In this document: one piece after another, positions 34,799 through 44,234 of the stretch
How positions within the stretch are numbered: the first letter of the stretch is position 1
Layout of the letters: the number at the start of each line of letters is the position of its first letter
Source of the DNA: Acidiphilium iwatense
GTDB taxonomy: Bacteria > Pseudomonadota > Alphaproteobacteria > Acetobacterales > Acetobacteraceae
Direction: 5' to 3'
Assembly (NCBI RefSeq): GCF_021556475.1
Contig: NZ_JAKGBZ010000024.1
Location: 1-53,252 of the forward strand
DNA: 53,252 nt
Program-made: the position numbers and the translations under genes
The notes under the pieces: model-generated
Database searches by the model: none
Seen by the model: only the letters and a program-made list of their open reading frames with translations
What the model was told of the DNA's origin: nothing

Positions 34799-37201
34799 TC
34801 AGAAATGCATCCCGATACTGCCGTAAATCGTGAACGGCGCGCCGGGATAGGCAAGCAGATAGCCACCATTCGCGGTCCCGAAATAACCGCCGGACGAAAT
34901 ATATTCATACTGATTGTAGCGGTTGTTGGTGACGTTCAAAGCAGTCAACTTGAAATCGACCGATTTCCTGCCGGCATAGGGTAGTGTCAGCGGCATCGCC
35001 ACCTTGAGCGACAGGTTGAAGGTGCCGTATCCCGGCATGGTCTGGCGACTCGGTGCGCCGGTCATGTTGTTGAACAGGTTTTGAGTGCCGGTGAACTGAT
35101 ACCAGGCGCGCGGCTGAATCAGCGTGCTACCGAACAGATACTCGTAATAGGCGCCGATATTCAGGTTGGTTTGCGGCACATAGGGCACCTTGCGTCCATT
35201 GTAGCTGGTGCCGGGCTTGGCGGAGCCGGCGCCGGTCACGTAGTTGGTATAGGTTGCATGCACGATCGAGGCGTTGCCGAAGACATGCAGGGCGTAGATC
35301 GGATTGTCGTCGAAGAACAAATTGGCGCCCTGATAGAGCGAGGTGCCGTTGGCGGAAATCGTGTTGCCGTTGGCCAGCGTGAATTTCAGCGCCTGCTTGG
35401 CGTAGCGGAGGTGGAAATAGCTCACGCCTGCCAGGAAATGGTGCAGGAATCCGGCGTTATCGATGTGGAATTTCGCGCCAGCCTGGAATTCCTGGCCGAG
35501 TTCGAGGTGATACGAGTTCGGATCGATCGACTGGAACAATCCGCCGCCGCCGCCGAGCGCAGGAGTACGCAACGCTTCCTCGTAGCTGCCATAGACCGAC
35601 ATCCAGGGCAGAACCCGCAGATTGACCGAAAGCGACGGCTCGACGCCATTGCGGCTTTCGTGAGCACCGCAACTGGCGCCCTGATCCGTCGTGTTGCCCT
35701 TGGTGGATGCGCTGGTGAGCGGGCAATGGGTCGACAGAATGACTCCTGGAGCAAAGCCGAAATCCTGAAGCGAGGAGTTCGAATAGCTGGTCTGGAAGCT
35801 GACGAAACGGATGCCGGGAGTAATGTGCAGAGCGCTGATCGGGTGGATATCATCCTGAACGAACAAAGCAAAATCGTCCTGGTTGAAATAGGAAGAACGG
35901 ATCTTGCCTTTGATGTTCACGATGTGTTTGTTGCCGCCGTCAGCCGGATTGTAGAAATTGTTGCGCGAGTTGTAGGTGTCATGAATATAGTAACCGCCGA
36001 AATTCAACGTATTGAATGGAAGTTTCGCGGTTAACCAGACCTTGTCGCCGAATATATTAGTATAAGGGTTGTTGTATTCGTCCTGTTGCGGTCCTGCGTT
36101 GTAGAGATCCGTGATTCTCGAATGAACCCGACTGATATTCTCATACCAGGTCAGATTATGCAGGGTGGTCGAGTCATCGAGATGGATATTCTCCTTGCCG
36201 TAGACCATCCAGAGTGCATTGGTGTCGAATTTCTCATAGGTATTGAATGGCAGCGCGCTGTAATAGCCCGAGGTCTTCTGACTGTAGAGTGTGGAACCCG
36301 CCTGTCCCGGATTGCCGGTGATGGTAACGCCCGCCTGCGGCGTGGTGGGGATCACCGGCACGCGATAGCCCGCGCTGCGCGCGAAATAACCGCCGAACTG
36401 GATATTGCCGGCGGAGAAATGCTTGATGGTTTTCAGATAGATCGAGTAATTTTCGGCTGGGCTGCGAAATCCGTCGGCGGCGGTGCGGAAGCTGTCGCCG
36501 TCGCCGACGCCACCCGCGATCACGGTGGACCAGCCGTGATAAATGCCGGTTCGCAGATCGAACTCGATGTTCTTCTGGCCGTAGCTGCCATAGGTCAGCG
36601 TGATGTCGCCGCCCGGTTTTGTCGTCGGTTGCGCCGGCGTGAACTCTACCCCGCCACCGATATTGTTGTACCAGCGATCGACCGGGTTGCCCGGCCCGTA
36701 GGTGACGGTCGTGCTCTGGATCATTCCGGTTTGCGGAATCGTGTTCGATTGCCAAAGATCGGTCGAAGGATCGACGATCGGCACGCCGTCCAGGGTCACG
36801 CCAATCGCGCCGTTGCCGGTGAAGCCGCCGTAACCGCCCCAGCCTTGTTGCACGCCGTCAAGCGTGATGGTGTATTTCGATGCACCGCTATTGCCGTAGC
36901 CTGAAATATTCACGCCGGGCGAGTAGGAGAGGATTTGCGCGGCACCTGCCACCGGCCCGGCGGCGTCCATGATCGCACGGCCGAGAACCCGCCGGGTCGT
37001 GCCGGATTTGAAAATTTTCTTCTGGGGCGGCGCCTTTGTGGTGCCGGGTAGGGCGGCGGCGCCGGAAGCACTCACCTCGCCAGCGTTCACCGCCTGGGCG
37101 TGGACGAGAATCGGAGCGAAAGCCGTGCCGGATAGCAGGAACGCCATGAGTGTCTTGCGTGTGGTGTTTGTCTTGATGTTGACGTGTCGGCTGGGGGCCA
37201 C
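34799..37201 (-). CDS. TonB-dependent outer-membrane receptor, substrate unknown
   Basis: 800 residues from GTG 37201, chosen because AAAGGAG lies 7 bases upstream; a frame to 37306 is open but lacks such a site, and ATG 37147 would remove most of the signal n-region. Signal peptide LMAFLLSGTAFAPILVHAQ. The plug domain includes RRVLGRAIMDAAGPVAGAAQILSYSPGV, ITLDGVQQGWGGYGGFTGN and VTYGPGNPVDRWYNNIGGGVEFTP. A 22-strand barrel with repeated aromatic strands ends in YGSIGMHF, with terminal Phe. A TonB box is not obvious. It heads a unit with exbB, exbD and tonB. Ligand (siderophore, metal or other) cannot be read from the sequence. Confidence 0.9.
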   Translation of the reverse strand: MAPSRHVNIKTNTTRKTLMAFLLSGTAFAPILVHAQAVNAGEVSASGAAALPGTTKAPPQKKIFKSGTTRRVLGRAIMDAAGPVAGAAQILSYSPGVNISGYGNSGASKYTITLDGVQQGWGGYGGFTGNGAIGVTLDGVPIVDPSTDLWQSNTIPQTGMIQSTTVTYGPGNPVDRWYNNIGGGVEFTPAQPTTKPGGDITLTYGSYGQKNIEFDLRTGIYHGWSTVIAGGVGDGDSFRTAADGFRSPAENYSIYLKTIKHFSAGNIQFGGYFARSAGYRVPVIPTTPQAGVTITGNPGQAGSTLYSQKTSGYYSALPFNTYEKFDTNALWMVYGKENIHLDDSTTLHNLTWYENISRVHSRITDLYNAGPQQDEYNNPYTNIFGDKVWLTAKLPFNTLNFGGYYIHDTYNSRNNFYNPADGGNKHIVNIKGKIRSSYFNQDDFALFVQDDIHPISALHITPGIRFVSFQTSYSNSSLQDFGFAPGVILSTHCPLTSASTKGNTTDQGASCGAHESRNGVEPSLSVNLRVLPWMSVYGSYEEALRTPALGGGGGLFQSIDPNSYHLELGQEFQAGAKFHIDNAGFLHHFLAGVSYFHLRYAKQALKFTLANGNTISANGTSLYQGANLFFDDNPIYALHVFGNASIVHATYTNYVTGAGSAKPGTSYNGRKVPYVPQTNLNIGAYYEYLFGSTLIQPRAWYQFTGTQNLFNNMTGAPSRQTMPGYGTFNLSLKVAMPLTLPYAGRKSVDFKLTALNVTNNRYNQYEYISSGGYFGTANGGYLLAYPGAPFTIYGSIGMHF

Positions 37202-37460
37202 GACCGCTCTCCTTTGTTGACCAGATCGATGCGCGTAACGGCGCGTAACGGGCGGGCGGGAGAAACCAGATGAACGGATGGCAAGCAATCGTTCAGCACC
37301 GGGCAATCGTGAAGTTTCATGGAATCTTCAAGGAAGTTTCTCGAAACTGTCATAGGGTCGATCTTGCCGAATCGGAGCAGCTCAAAACTGCCCTTGAGCA
37401 AAGCGTTTCGCGATACGACATGAACCCGGTTCGACTGTCATTCAGCCACGGGGGGAATTC
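37202..37460. promoter_or_regulatory. Divergent control region between receptor and aldo/keto reductase genes
   Basis: 259 bases without a credible gene. It must hold promoters for both directions. A direct repeat gcgcgtaacg occurs twice near 37231-37250, and a palindrome AGTTTC-tc-GAAACT lies at 37335-37348, a possible operator. No Fur-box match that I would defend is visible. Confidence 0.35.
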
Positions 37461-38513
37461 ATGGATTATCGTTTGCTCGGCCGGTCCGGCCTGAAAGTCT
37501 CGGCGCTGACGCTCGGCACCATGACGATGGGCGGCAAGGGCGTGTTCGGGATGGTCGGCAATGTCGGGGTCGGCGAGGCGCGCCGGCAGATCGATATGTG
37601 TTTCGATGCCGGGGTCAACCTGATCGATACGGCGGATATCTATTCGACGGGCGGCTCCGAGGAAATCGTCGGCGAGGTTTTGGGCGGCAAGCGCAAATCC
37701 GACGTACTGATCGCGACCAAGGTGCGGTTTCCGATGGGCGACGGGCCGAACGATGCCGGCCTGTCGCGCCACCACATCGTCGCCGGATGCGAGGCGAGCT
37801 TGAAACGCCTGCGCCGGGACGTGATCGACCTGTACCAGGTGCATGAATGGGATGGGTTGACCCCACTGGAAGAGACGATTGAGGCGTTGGACACGCTGAT
37901 TCGCCACGGCAAGGTGCGTTACGTGGGGTGTTCGAATTATTCCGCCTGGCATGTGATGAAGGCGCTGTGGGTCGCGGGTGCGGCGCATCGGCAGCGGTTT
38001 GTCAGTCAGCAGATCCATTACACGTTGCAGGCGCGCGAAGCGGAGAACGAATTGATTCCACTGTCGATCGATCAGGGGCTTGGCGTATTGGTGTGGAGTC
38101 CGCTCGCCGGCGGGCTGCTGTCGGGCAAGCATCGGCGCGATCGAAAAGCGCCGGAAGGCTCGCGGCAACTGGCGGGGTGGGATGAACCGCCGATCCATGA
38201 CGAAGCCAGATTATGGACTATCGTCGATGCGCTGGTGGAGATTGCCGACGCACGCGGTGTCAGCGGCGCGCAGATCGCCTTGGCGTGGCTGCTGGGACGC
38301 CCGGCGGTGACGTCGGTGATCATCGGAGCGCGCAACGAAAAACAGCTTGCCGATAATCTGAACGCGGCAAGCCTGGAACTGACAGAGGCGGAACGCGCAA
38401 AGCTGAACAAGGTGAGCGCGCCGCCCTTGCAATATCCCTACTGGCACCAATTGCAGACGGCGAAGGACCGGCTCGGGAAGGCCGATCTTTCGCTGCTTGG
38501 CCCGCATCTGTAA
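37461..38513 (+). CDS. Aldo/keto reductase
   Basis: 350 residues. Standard family opening MDYRLLGRSGLKVSALTLGTMTMGG. Catalytic residues: Asp and Tyr in NLIDTADIYSTGGSEEIVGE, Lys in IATKVRFP, and His in LYQVHEWDG. NADPH site: RYVGCSNYSAWHV, LVWSPLAGGLLSGKHR and VIIGARNEKQLADNL. It resembles the YajO/Tas-like subgroup that reduces aldehydes; the substrate is unknown. GGGGGG lies just before ATG 37461. The MFS gene begins 3 bases after its stop, so the two are probably co-transcribed. Confidence 0.92.
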   Translation: MDYRLLGRSGLKVSALTLGTMTMGGKGVFGMVGNVGVGEARRQIDMCFDAGVNLIDTADIYSTGGSEEIVGEVLGGKRKSDVLIATKVRFPMGDGPNDAGLSRHHIVAGCEASLKRLRRDVIDLYQVHEWDGLTPLEETIEALDTLIRHGKVRYVGCSNYSAWHVMKALWVAGAAHRQRFVSQQIHYTLQAREAENELIPLSIDQGLGVLVWSPLAGGLLSGKHRRDRKAPEGSRQLAGWDEPPIHDEARLWTIVDALVEIADARGVSGAQIALAWLLGRPAVTSVIIGARNEKQLADNLNAASLELTEAERAKLNKVSAPPLQYPYWHQLQTAKDRLGKADLSLLGPHL

Positions 38514-38516
38514 CCC

Positions 38517-39941
38517 GTGGTGGCGACGCCGTCGGTCGTGACGGATATTCCGGCCCGGCTCGACCGATTGCCTTGGGCGCGGTTTCACTGGCTGGTGGTC
38601 ACGGCGCTTGGCGTCACCTGGATTCTCGACGGACTCGAAGTCACCATGGTGGGCTCGCTTTCCGGCGCGATCGCGAAGGCGCCGGAGATGCATCTATCCA
38701 GTGCCGATGTCGGCGCACTGGGCAGCGCCTATGTGGCGGGCGCGGTGCTCGGGGCGTTGTTTTTCGGCTGGCTGACCGATCGCCTGGGCCGCAAGCGTCT
38801 GTTCACCGTCACCTTGCTCGTCTATCTCCTGGCAACGATCGCTTCGGGATTGTCCTGGAATTTTGTGTCGCTTCTGGTGTTCCGGTTCGTCACCGGAACC
38901 GGCATCGGCGGCGAGTATTCGGCGATCAATGCGACCATTCAGGAACTGATCCCGGCACGGCGGCGCGGCTTTACCGATCTGGTGATCAACGGCAGCTACT
39001 GGATCGGTGCTGCAATTGGTGCGCTTGGCGCGCTGGCGGCGCTCGATCCGCATATCGTCGCAGCCGACCATGGCTGGCGGCTCGCCTTCATCATCGGCGG
39101 CGCGATTGCCGGTATCGCGTTGCTGCTGCGCCGATTCATTCCCGAAAGTCCACGCTGGCTGATGACCCATGGCGACCCGGAAGCGGCGGAGCGGATCATG
39201 GCCGAAATCGAGCGGCGCGTAAGCACTGCCCCTCCCGAATCCAGGTTGAAAACAATCCGGCTTCGGACCGATGTAACATCCTGGTTCGGCGTCGGGTTGC
39301 ACGCCCTGTTCACGCGCTATCGCCAGAGGGCCATGCTCGGCATTTCGCTGATGACCGCGCAGGCATTCTGCTACAATGCGATTTTCTTCACCTATGCGCT
39401 GGTGCTGACGAAATTCTATCGCGTGCCGAGCGGCCGCGTCGGGCTGTACATCCTGCCCTTCGCGCTCGGCAATTTCGCGGGGCCGCTTCTGCTGGGCCGA
39501 TTCTTCGATTCGCTCGGCCGGCGCGCGATGATTGCCGGAACCTATGCGATTTCTGGAATCTTGATGGCTCTGACGGGGTATTTGTTCATGCTCGGTACGC
39601 TGGGCGCGTCGGGGCAGACCGCGGCCTGGACGGTGATTTTCTTTTTCGCCTCGGCGGCGGCGAGTTCCGCCTATCTCACGGTTAGCGAAAGTTTCCCACT
39701 GGAAATCCGTGCCATCGCGATCGCGATTTTCTATGCGTTCGGTACGGCGCTGGGCGGTATTATCGGCCCGATCCTGTTCGGCGCGCTGATTGGCAGCGGC
39801 GCACGAGTCAACGTGTTCTACGGCTATCTGCTCGGCGGTGGGCTGATGGCTGCTGCTGCGTGCATCGAAGCCGTCATCGGCGTCGATGCCGCGCGCGTGC
39901 CGCTGGAAGACATTGCGCGCCCGCTATCGGAGATCGGCTGA
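38517..39941 (+). CDS. MFS transporter, sugar/organic-acid porter type
   Basis: 474 residues from GTG 38517 (GTG 38520 is also possible). Twelve predicted helices. MFS signatures: LDGLEVTMVG in helix 1, GWLTDRLGRKRLFTVTL after helix 2, RFVTGTGIGGEYSAINATIQELIP in helix 4 and RFIPESPRWLMTHGDPEAAERIM before the central loop, as in sugar porters and aromatic-acid symporters. RFFDSLGRRAMI repeats the loop motif in the second half. It shares a transcript with the aldo/keto reductase, so that enzyme may act on the imported compound. Convergent with the thioesterase gene, overlapping by 18 bases. Confidence 0.9.
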   Translation: MVATPSVVTDIPARLDRLPWARFHWLVVTALGVTWILDGLEVTMVGSLSGAIAKAPEMHLSSADVGALGSAYVAGAVLGALFFGWLTDRLGRKRLFTVTLLVYLLATIASGLSWNFVSLLVFRFVTGTGIGGEYSAINATIQELIPARRRGFTDLVINGSYWIGAAIGALGALAALDPHIVAADHGWRLAFIIGGAIAGIALLLRRFIPESPRWLMTHGDPEAAERIMAEIERRVSTAPPESRLKTIRLRTDVTSWFGVGLHALFTRYRQRAMLGISLMTAQAFCYNAIFFTYALVLTKFYRVPSGRVGLYILPFALGNFAGPLLLGRFFDSLGRRAMIAGTYAISGILMALTGYLFMLGTLGASGQTAAWTVIFFFASAAASSAYLTVSESFPLEIRAIAIAIFYAFGTALGGIIGPILFGALIGSGARVNVFYGYLLGGGLMAAAACIEAVIGVDAARVPLEDIARPLSEIG

Positions 39942-40337
39942 ACCTGCCGCGATCGGGCGCGGCCGCCCTTCGCTGTCGATCGCGACGAAGGTGAACACCG
40001 CTTTGGTGACGCGCCGTTCGCTCGCCGAATCCCGCGCCCGCCGCCACGCCTCGACATTGACGCGGATCGAGGTGCGCCCCACCGACACCAGATCGGCATA
40101 GACGCTGACTTCATCGCCGATTTTCACCGGGCGGATGAAGCTCATCGCGTCGACCGCGACGGTCGCGATCCGGCCATGGGCGATGCGGCCCGCGAGGTTG
40201 CTGCCGCCGAGGTCCATCTGCGCCATCAGCCAGCCGCCGAAAATATCGCCATTGGCATTGGCGTCGGCGGGCATGGCGATGGCGCGGATCATCGGCGTCG
40301 CATCGGGCGGGGTTTCCGCCTCGTCGGTCTGCGGCAT
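39924..40337 (-). CDS. Acyl-CoA thioesterase, hotdog fold (YciA-like)
   Basis: 137 residues from ATG 40337, preceded by a GAGGGG ribosome site; the frame upstream of this runs into trxA. Hotdog-fold signatures: AMPADANANGDIFGGWLMAQMDLGGSNLAG with the catalytic Asp, and GRIATVAVDAMSFIRPVKIGDEVSVYADLVSVGRTSI. YciA-type enzymes hydrolyse a broad range of acyl-CoAs. It starts 7 bases after trxA and ends the tsaE-addB-addA-trxA run. Confidence 0.88.
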   Translation of the reverse strand: MPQTDEAETPPDATPMIRAIAMPADANANGDIFGGWLMAQMDLGGSNLAGRIAHGRIATVAVDAMSFIRPVKIGDEVSVYADLVSVGRTSIRVNVEAWRRARDSASERRVTKAVFTFVAIDSEGRPRPIAAGSADLR

Positions 40338-40344
40338 CAGCCCC

Positions 40345-40701
40345 TCAAACCGCCTTGGCGGTTTGAGCTGTATCGCCAAGGTTCTTGTCGATCCAGGCTT
40401 TCAGGACACTTTTCGGCGCCGCGCCGACATGGGTTGCCGCCGGCTTGCCGTCCTTGAACAGGATCAGGGTCGGGATGCCGCGCACGCCGAACTTGGTCGG
40501 CGTCATCGGGTTTTCGTCGATATTCACCTTGGCGATCGAAAGTTTGCCGGCATATTCGCCACCGAGTTCTTCGAGGGCCGGAGCGATGACGCGGCAGGGG
40601 CCGCACCATTCGGCCCAGAAATCGACCAGAACGGGCTCCTTCGATTCCAGCACCGAAATCGAGAATTCGGCGTCGGAGACGGGTTTTGATACAGCGCTCA
40701 T
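40345..40701 (-). CDS. trxA: Thioredoxin
   Basis: 118 residues. Active site WCGPC in [23 protein letters not shown] near residues 24-46, then [16 protein letters not shown], cis-Pro loop [15 protein letters not shown] and the usual C-terminal helix. Length is slightly above the 105-110 norm because of a short N-terminal extension and a tail rich in Ala and Lys. Trx next to addA is a common alphaproteobacterial order. 53 bases separate it from addA. Confidence 0.95.
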   Translation of the reverse strand: MSAVSKPVSDAEFSISVLESKEPVLVDFWAEWCGPCRVIAPALEELGGEYAGKLSIAKVNIDENPMTPTKFGVRGIPTLILFKDGKPAATHVGAAPKSVLKAWIDKNLGDTAQTAKAV

Positions 40702-40754
40702 GAGCGGGACTCCTGTAGAATTGTTTCACAGAATGGCGCGTCGCCGCCATGGGA

Positions 40755-43700
40755 TCAAGCCGATGATGGCTGGTGCGGTTGCGGTGCATGGCGGATGAGC
40801 AGCGGCTCCGGCACCGGCATGACCGCGCCGGTGGCGGTCCAGATGAGCAGGGTGGAAACGGGTTTGTCGGGATGGATCGCCCGCAGCACCGAGCCATAGG
40901 CGGCCAACTGGGCGAGATAGGCCGACGGAATCGCCTCGGGGGCGGTAGGCGGTGCGCGGTCGGTCTTGTAGTCGGCGATCAGGATGCGATCGGGCAGAAG
41001 CACGAGCCGGTCGATCAGGCCGCCGATTTCCACGCCGTTCACGATGCCGGCGATCGGCGCCTCGGCGCGCGAATCGGGGCCGAATAGCGATGCCAGTTCT
41101 GGATGGCCAAGCACGTGCATCACGCAGGCGGCGATATCGTCTTGGGCGCCGATGCTCAGGCCATGGGCCTTCTGGCGCAGATAGGTCTGGGCGGCGCCGA
41201 GCCGGCGATGCTCGGGCAGATCGGGCAGATGCTGCAGCAGCGCATGGATCAGGCGGCCGCGCGCCAGCGCCGCCGCCCGGCCTGATGCGGTCATCGCCGC
41301 GCGCGGCGAGGCGCTGGCAAGGCCGGATGCCTCGCCTTCGGCACTGCGGCTCGGCACCAGCCGGTCGATCCGGCCGGAAGGCAAGGGTGGCGGGGCGGCG
41401 CGCCAACCGGAGCCGGCATCGAGCCAGGGCGGCGGATCGGCCGCGGTGACGGTGACGCGCCGCCCGGTCCGGTCCGGCGCGGCGGTCTGCGCGCTGGCGG
41501 CGACGCGTGCGTGTTCAGCCCAGGGCAGGGCGATGCCGGTTTCCACAACATCGTTCAGCCGGTCGAACCCGGCGCGGATCTTCTCATACCAGCAGGATGC
41601 CGGCGGTCCGTTCTTCGGTGAGGCGCCGCAGACGATCAGATGGTCCTCGGCTCTGGTCAGGGCGACATAGAGCAGACGATTATATTCCTCCAGCATCGCG
41701 CTTCGCGCCTCGGCAGCCGCATCCGCGACTGCCTGACTGCGCAGACCGGCGCGCGGGCAGAATATCGGCACGCGCAGATTGTCCTGGGGTACTGCCATCC
41801 AGTGCAGCGTGTTGCCTTGCTTGGGAATCCCCGTGGTATCCGGGAGAATGACCAAAGGCGCCTGCAGCCCCTTCGCACCGTGTACGGTCATCAGCCGCAC
41901 CGAATCGCCAGAAGCCTCGGCTTCACGCTTGATTTCGGCGGCGGCGGCATCAAGTGCCGCGAGGAAGCCTTGCAGGCTGGCGGGTTCGCGCCGGCCATAC
42001 TCCAGCGCGGTCGCCAGCAACTCGTCGATCGGTTCGGCGGATTCCGGCCCGAGGCGGGCAAGGAGTTTTGCCCGTCCGCCCAAAGGCCCGAGCACCTCGG
42101 CGAACAGGCGGTAAGGCGAAACGAAATCCGTCCGTGCCTGCGCGGCGGCGAACAGATCGCGTGCTTCCGCGAAGACCGGGCGCTCCGCCGCGCGGGCGAA
42201 CAGCGCATCGCGCAGGCTGCCGCGCCTGGACATGGCGAGGTCCATCACATCATCGTCCGACAAGCCGCCGAGCGGGCTGGCCAGAACCGTCGCGACCGCG
42301 ACATCGTCTTCCGGCAGAAGCAGCGCCTGGGCGAGGGCGATCAGGTCCGCGACCGCGCGGTTTTCGGTCAGCACCATGCGGTCGAGCCCGGCGACCGGAA
42401 CCCCGGCATCCTTCAGGGCGCGGGTCAGCGCCGGGCCGAATTCGTTCCGGGTTCTCACCAGGATCAGGATATCGCCCGCCGTCAGCGCCCGGCCGCGCGA
42501 CAGAAGCGGCATTTTCGTCTCGATCCGCCGCTTGATCCAGGTGGCCAGGCCATCGGCGAGGCGCCGCCGCGCCGAGGCTTGGCGGGCGTAATCGTCGGTG
42601 ACGGCCCAGGGCTGCAATTCGGGGTCGGGGTCGGCCGGGGCGAGCGGCCAGAGTGTCGCCGATCCGGCCTGTCCCGCGCGACTCACCCCGTGGATCAGCG
42701 ATTCGCCCGGCAGAACCACGCCGTCGCGCGCTTCGCCAGTCGCGAAGACCTGATCGGCCAAAGCGAGGACGGGCGCGGTGGAGCGGAACGAGGTCGCGAG
42801 CGTGCCTTCGTGCCAGAGTGCCCCGGCGTTGCGCACCTGCCGGCCGATTTTGCTCCGCCAGGCGTCGAAACTGGCGAGATCGGCGCCCTGGAAGGAGTAG
42901 ATCGACTGTTTCCGGTCGCCGACCGCAAAGATCGTGCGATCGGCATTATTTTTTACCCCCTCTCCGGCGAAGAACTCCTGGGCGATCGCGTCGATCACGC
43001 CCCATTGCGCGGGGGCGATATCCTGCACCTCGTCGAGCAATATGTGATCGATCCCGCCGTCCAGCTTATAGAGCACCCAGGCGGCGCCGGGATCGAACAG
43101 AAGCCGCGCGGCGCGGGCGATCAGATCGCCGTAATCGAAGCGGGAGTCGCGGAGTTTCGCTCCGGCCTCGGCGGCGCGGATCGGCAGCAGAAGCCCGGTC
43201 AGCGCGGCGGAGAGCCGCGCGAGGTCGCGCGCCGCCAGCCGATCGTCATGGGCGATGATCCGCGCCTGTTCGGCGGCGATGGTTTCGGCCAGAGCGGGGG
43301 CGGATTGGTCGAGCGCCTTGCTCACGAAGGCCGATTTCGCCCGAGCCTCGCCCTTGCCGGTCAGGAAACCGTCGCGCCAGCCCTCCCACGCGGCAAGGCG
43401 CCCCGCCGCATCCTTCGCAAGCCAATCGAGGAGTAACAGCGCGCGCTCCTGGGCTTTTGGTGAACTATCGGTGGCAATCCGGCGCAGGCAGGTGCCGAGC
43501 GAGATTTCGTCCGGTGGGGCGACCGCCGCGTCCCACAACTCGGTTTCGTCCGATTCGGGAGCATCGAGGGCGGCACGCTGCATCGCCTCGATCGCCGCCG
43601 CATCCTGATGCCGGTCGAGCAGGCGGGTGAGCAGCGCACGCGAATCGGTGAGGAGCCGGTCGGTCAATTCGGCGAATTGCAGCTCGGAGATTTCCCCCGC

Positions 43701-44234
43701 GAGCAGGCGCAGCGCGGCATGGGAGGCATCCATCCGGTCACCGAGGACGGATTCGCGCGCCGAGCGTCGCCGCTCGGCGGCTTCCGAGTCGTCGGAGACG
43801 GCGAAATGCGGCGATATGCCGGCTTCCAGCGGAAACCGGCGCAGCAGCGACTGGCAGAAAGCGTGGATCGTGTCGATTCGCATCCCGCCCGGCAGGTCGA
43901 GCACCACGCCGAACAGCGAGCGGGCGCGGCTTCGACTCGCCTCGGTGGTAACCACGTCCAGGCTTTCGAGGTCGGCATCGAGCGTCAGGCTATCCAAGGT
44001 CGCCCAGCGCCCGAGCCGGTCGCGCAGCCGGATCGCCATTTCCGCCGCCGCCGCGCGGGTGAAAGTGAGGCACAGGATGCGCGCCGGGCTGGCGCCGGAC
44101 AGCATCAGGCGGAGCAGCCGGTCGGTCAGCAGCTTGGTCTTGCCCGACCCCGCCGAGGCACCGACGAATGCCGAAACACGTGGATCGGAGGCCGCACGCT
44201 GGGCGGCTTCAGCGGCCTGGACCGCGCGGCTCAC
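40755..44234 (-). CDS. addA: AddA double-strand break repair helicase-nuclease
   Basis: 1159 residues from GTG 44234, where GGGAGGA lies 6 bases upstream and GTGA overlaps the addB stop; GTG 44249 is the alternative. UvrD-like helicase motifs in order: Walker A FVGASAGSGKTKLLTDRLLRL near residue 30, ILCLTFTRAAAAEMAIRL, ILLDEVQDIAPAQWGVID, VGDRKQSIYSFQGAD, MTVHGAKGLQAPLVILP and LLYVALTRAEDHLIV. The C-terminal RecB-type nuclease has ILIADYKTDRAPP. With AddB it resects double-strand breaks for RecA loading, the RecBCD role in alphaproteobacteria. Confidence 0.95.
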   Translation of the reverse strand: MSRAVQAAEAAQRAASDPRVSAFVGASAGSGKTKLLTDRLLRLMLSGASPARILCLTFTRAAAAEMAIRLRDRLGRWATLDSLTLDADLESLDVVTTEASRSRARSLFGVVLDLPGGMRIDTIHAFCQSLLRRFPLEAGISPHFAVSDDSEAAERRRSARESVLGDRMDASHAALRLLAGEISELQFAELTDRLLTDSRALLTRLLDRHQDAAAIEAMQRAALDAPESDETELWDAAVAPPDEISLGTCLRRIATDSSPKAQERALLLLDWLAKDAAGRLAAWEGWRDGFLTGKGEARAKSAFVSKALDQSAPALAETIAAEQARIIAHDDRLAARDLARLSAALTGLLLPIRAAEAGAKLRDSRFDYGDLIARAARLLFDPGAAWVLYKLDGGIDHILLDEVQDIAPAQWGVIDAIAQEFFAGEGVKNNADRTIFAVGDRKQSIYSFQGADLASFDAWRSKIGRQVRNAGALWHEGTLATSFRSTAPVLALADQVFATGEARDGVVLPGESLIHGVSRAGQAGSATLWPLAPADPDPELQPWAVTDDYARQASARRRLADGLATWIKRRIETKMPLLSRGRALTAGDILILVRTRNEFGPALTRALKDAGVPVAGLDRMVLTENRAVADLIALAQALLLPEDDVAVATVLASPLGGLSDDDVMDLAMSRRGSLRDALFARAAERPVFAEARDLFAAAQARTDFVSPYRLFAEVLGPLGGRAKLLARLGPESAEPIDELLATALEYGRREPASLQGFLAALDAAAAEIKREAEASGDSVRLMTVHGAKGLQAPLVILPDTTGIPKQGNTLHWMAVPQDNLRVPIFCPRAGLRSQAVADAAAEARSAMLEEYNRLLYVALTRAEDHLIVCGASPKNGPPASCWYEKIRAGFDRLNDVVETGIALPWAEHARVAASAQTAAPDRTGRRVTVTAADPPPWLDAGSGWRAAPPPLPSGRIDRLVPSRSAEGEASGLASASPRAAMTASGRAAALARGRLIHALLQHLPDLPEHRRLGAAQTYLRQKAHGLSIGAQDDIAACVMHVLGHPELASLFGPDSRAEAPIAGIVNGVEIGGLIDRLVLLPDRILIADYKTDRAPPTAPEAIPSAYLAQLAAYGSVLRAIHPDKPVSTLLIWTATGAVMPVPEPLLIRHAPQPHQPSSA

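Noticed and set aside
37087-37401. Small minus-strand gene covering the receptor's upstream region
   Set aside because: No domain, no ribosome site, and the frame overlaps the receptor signal peptide; treated as control region.
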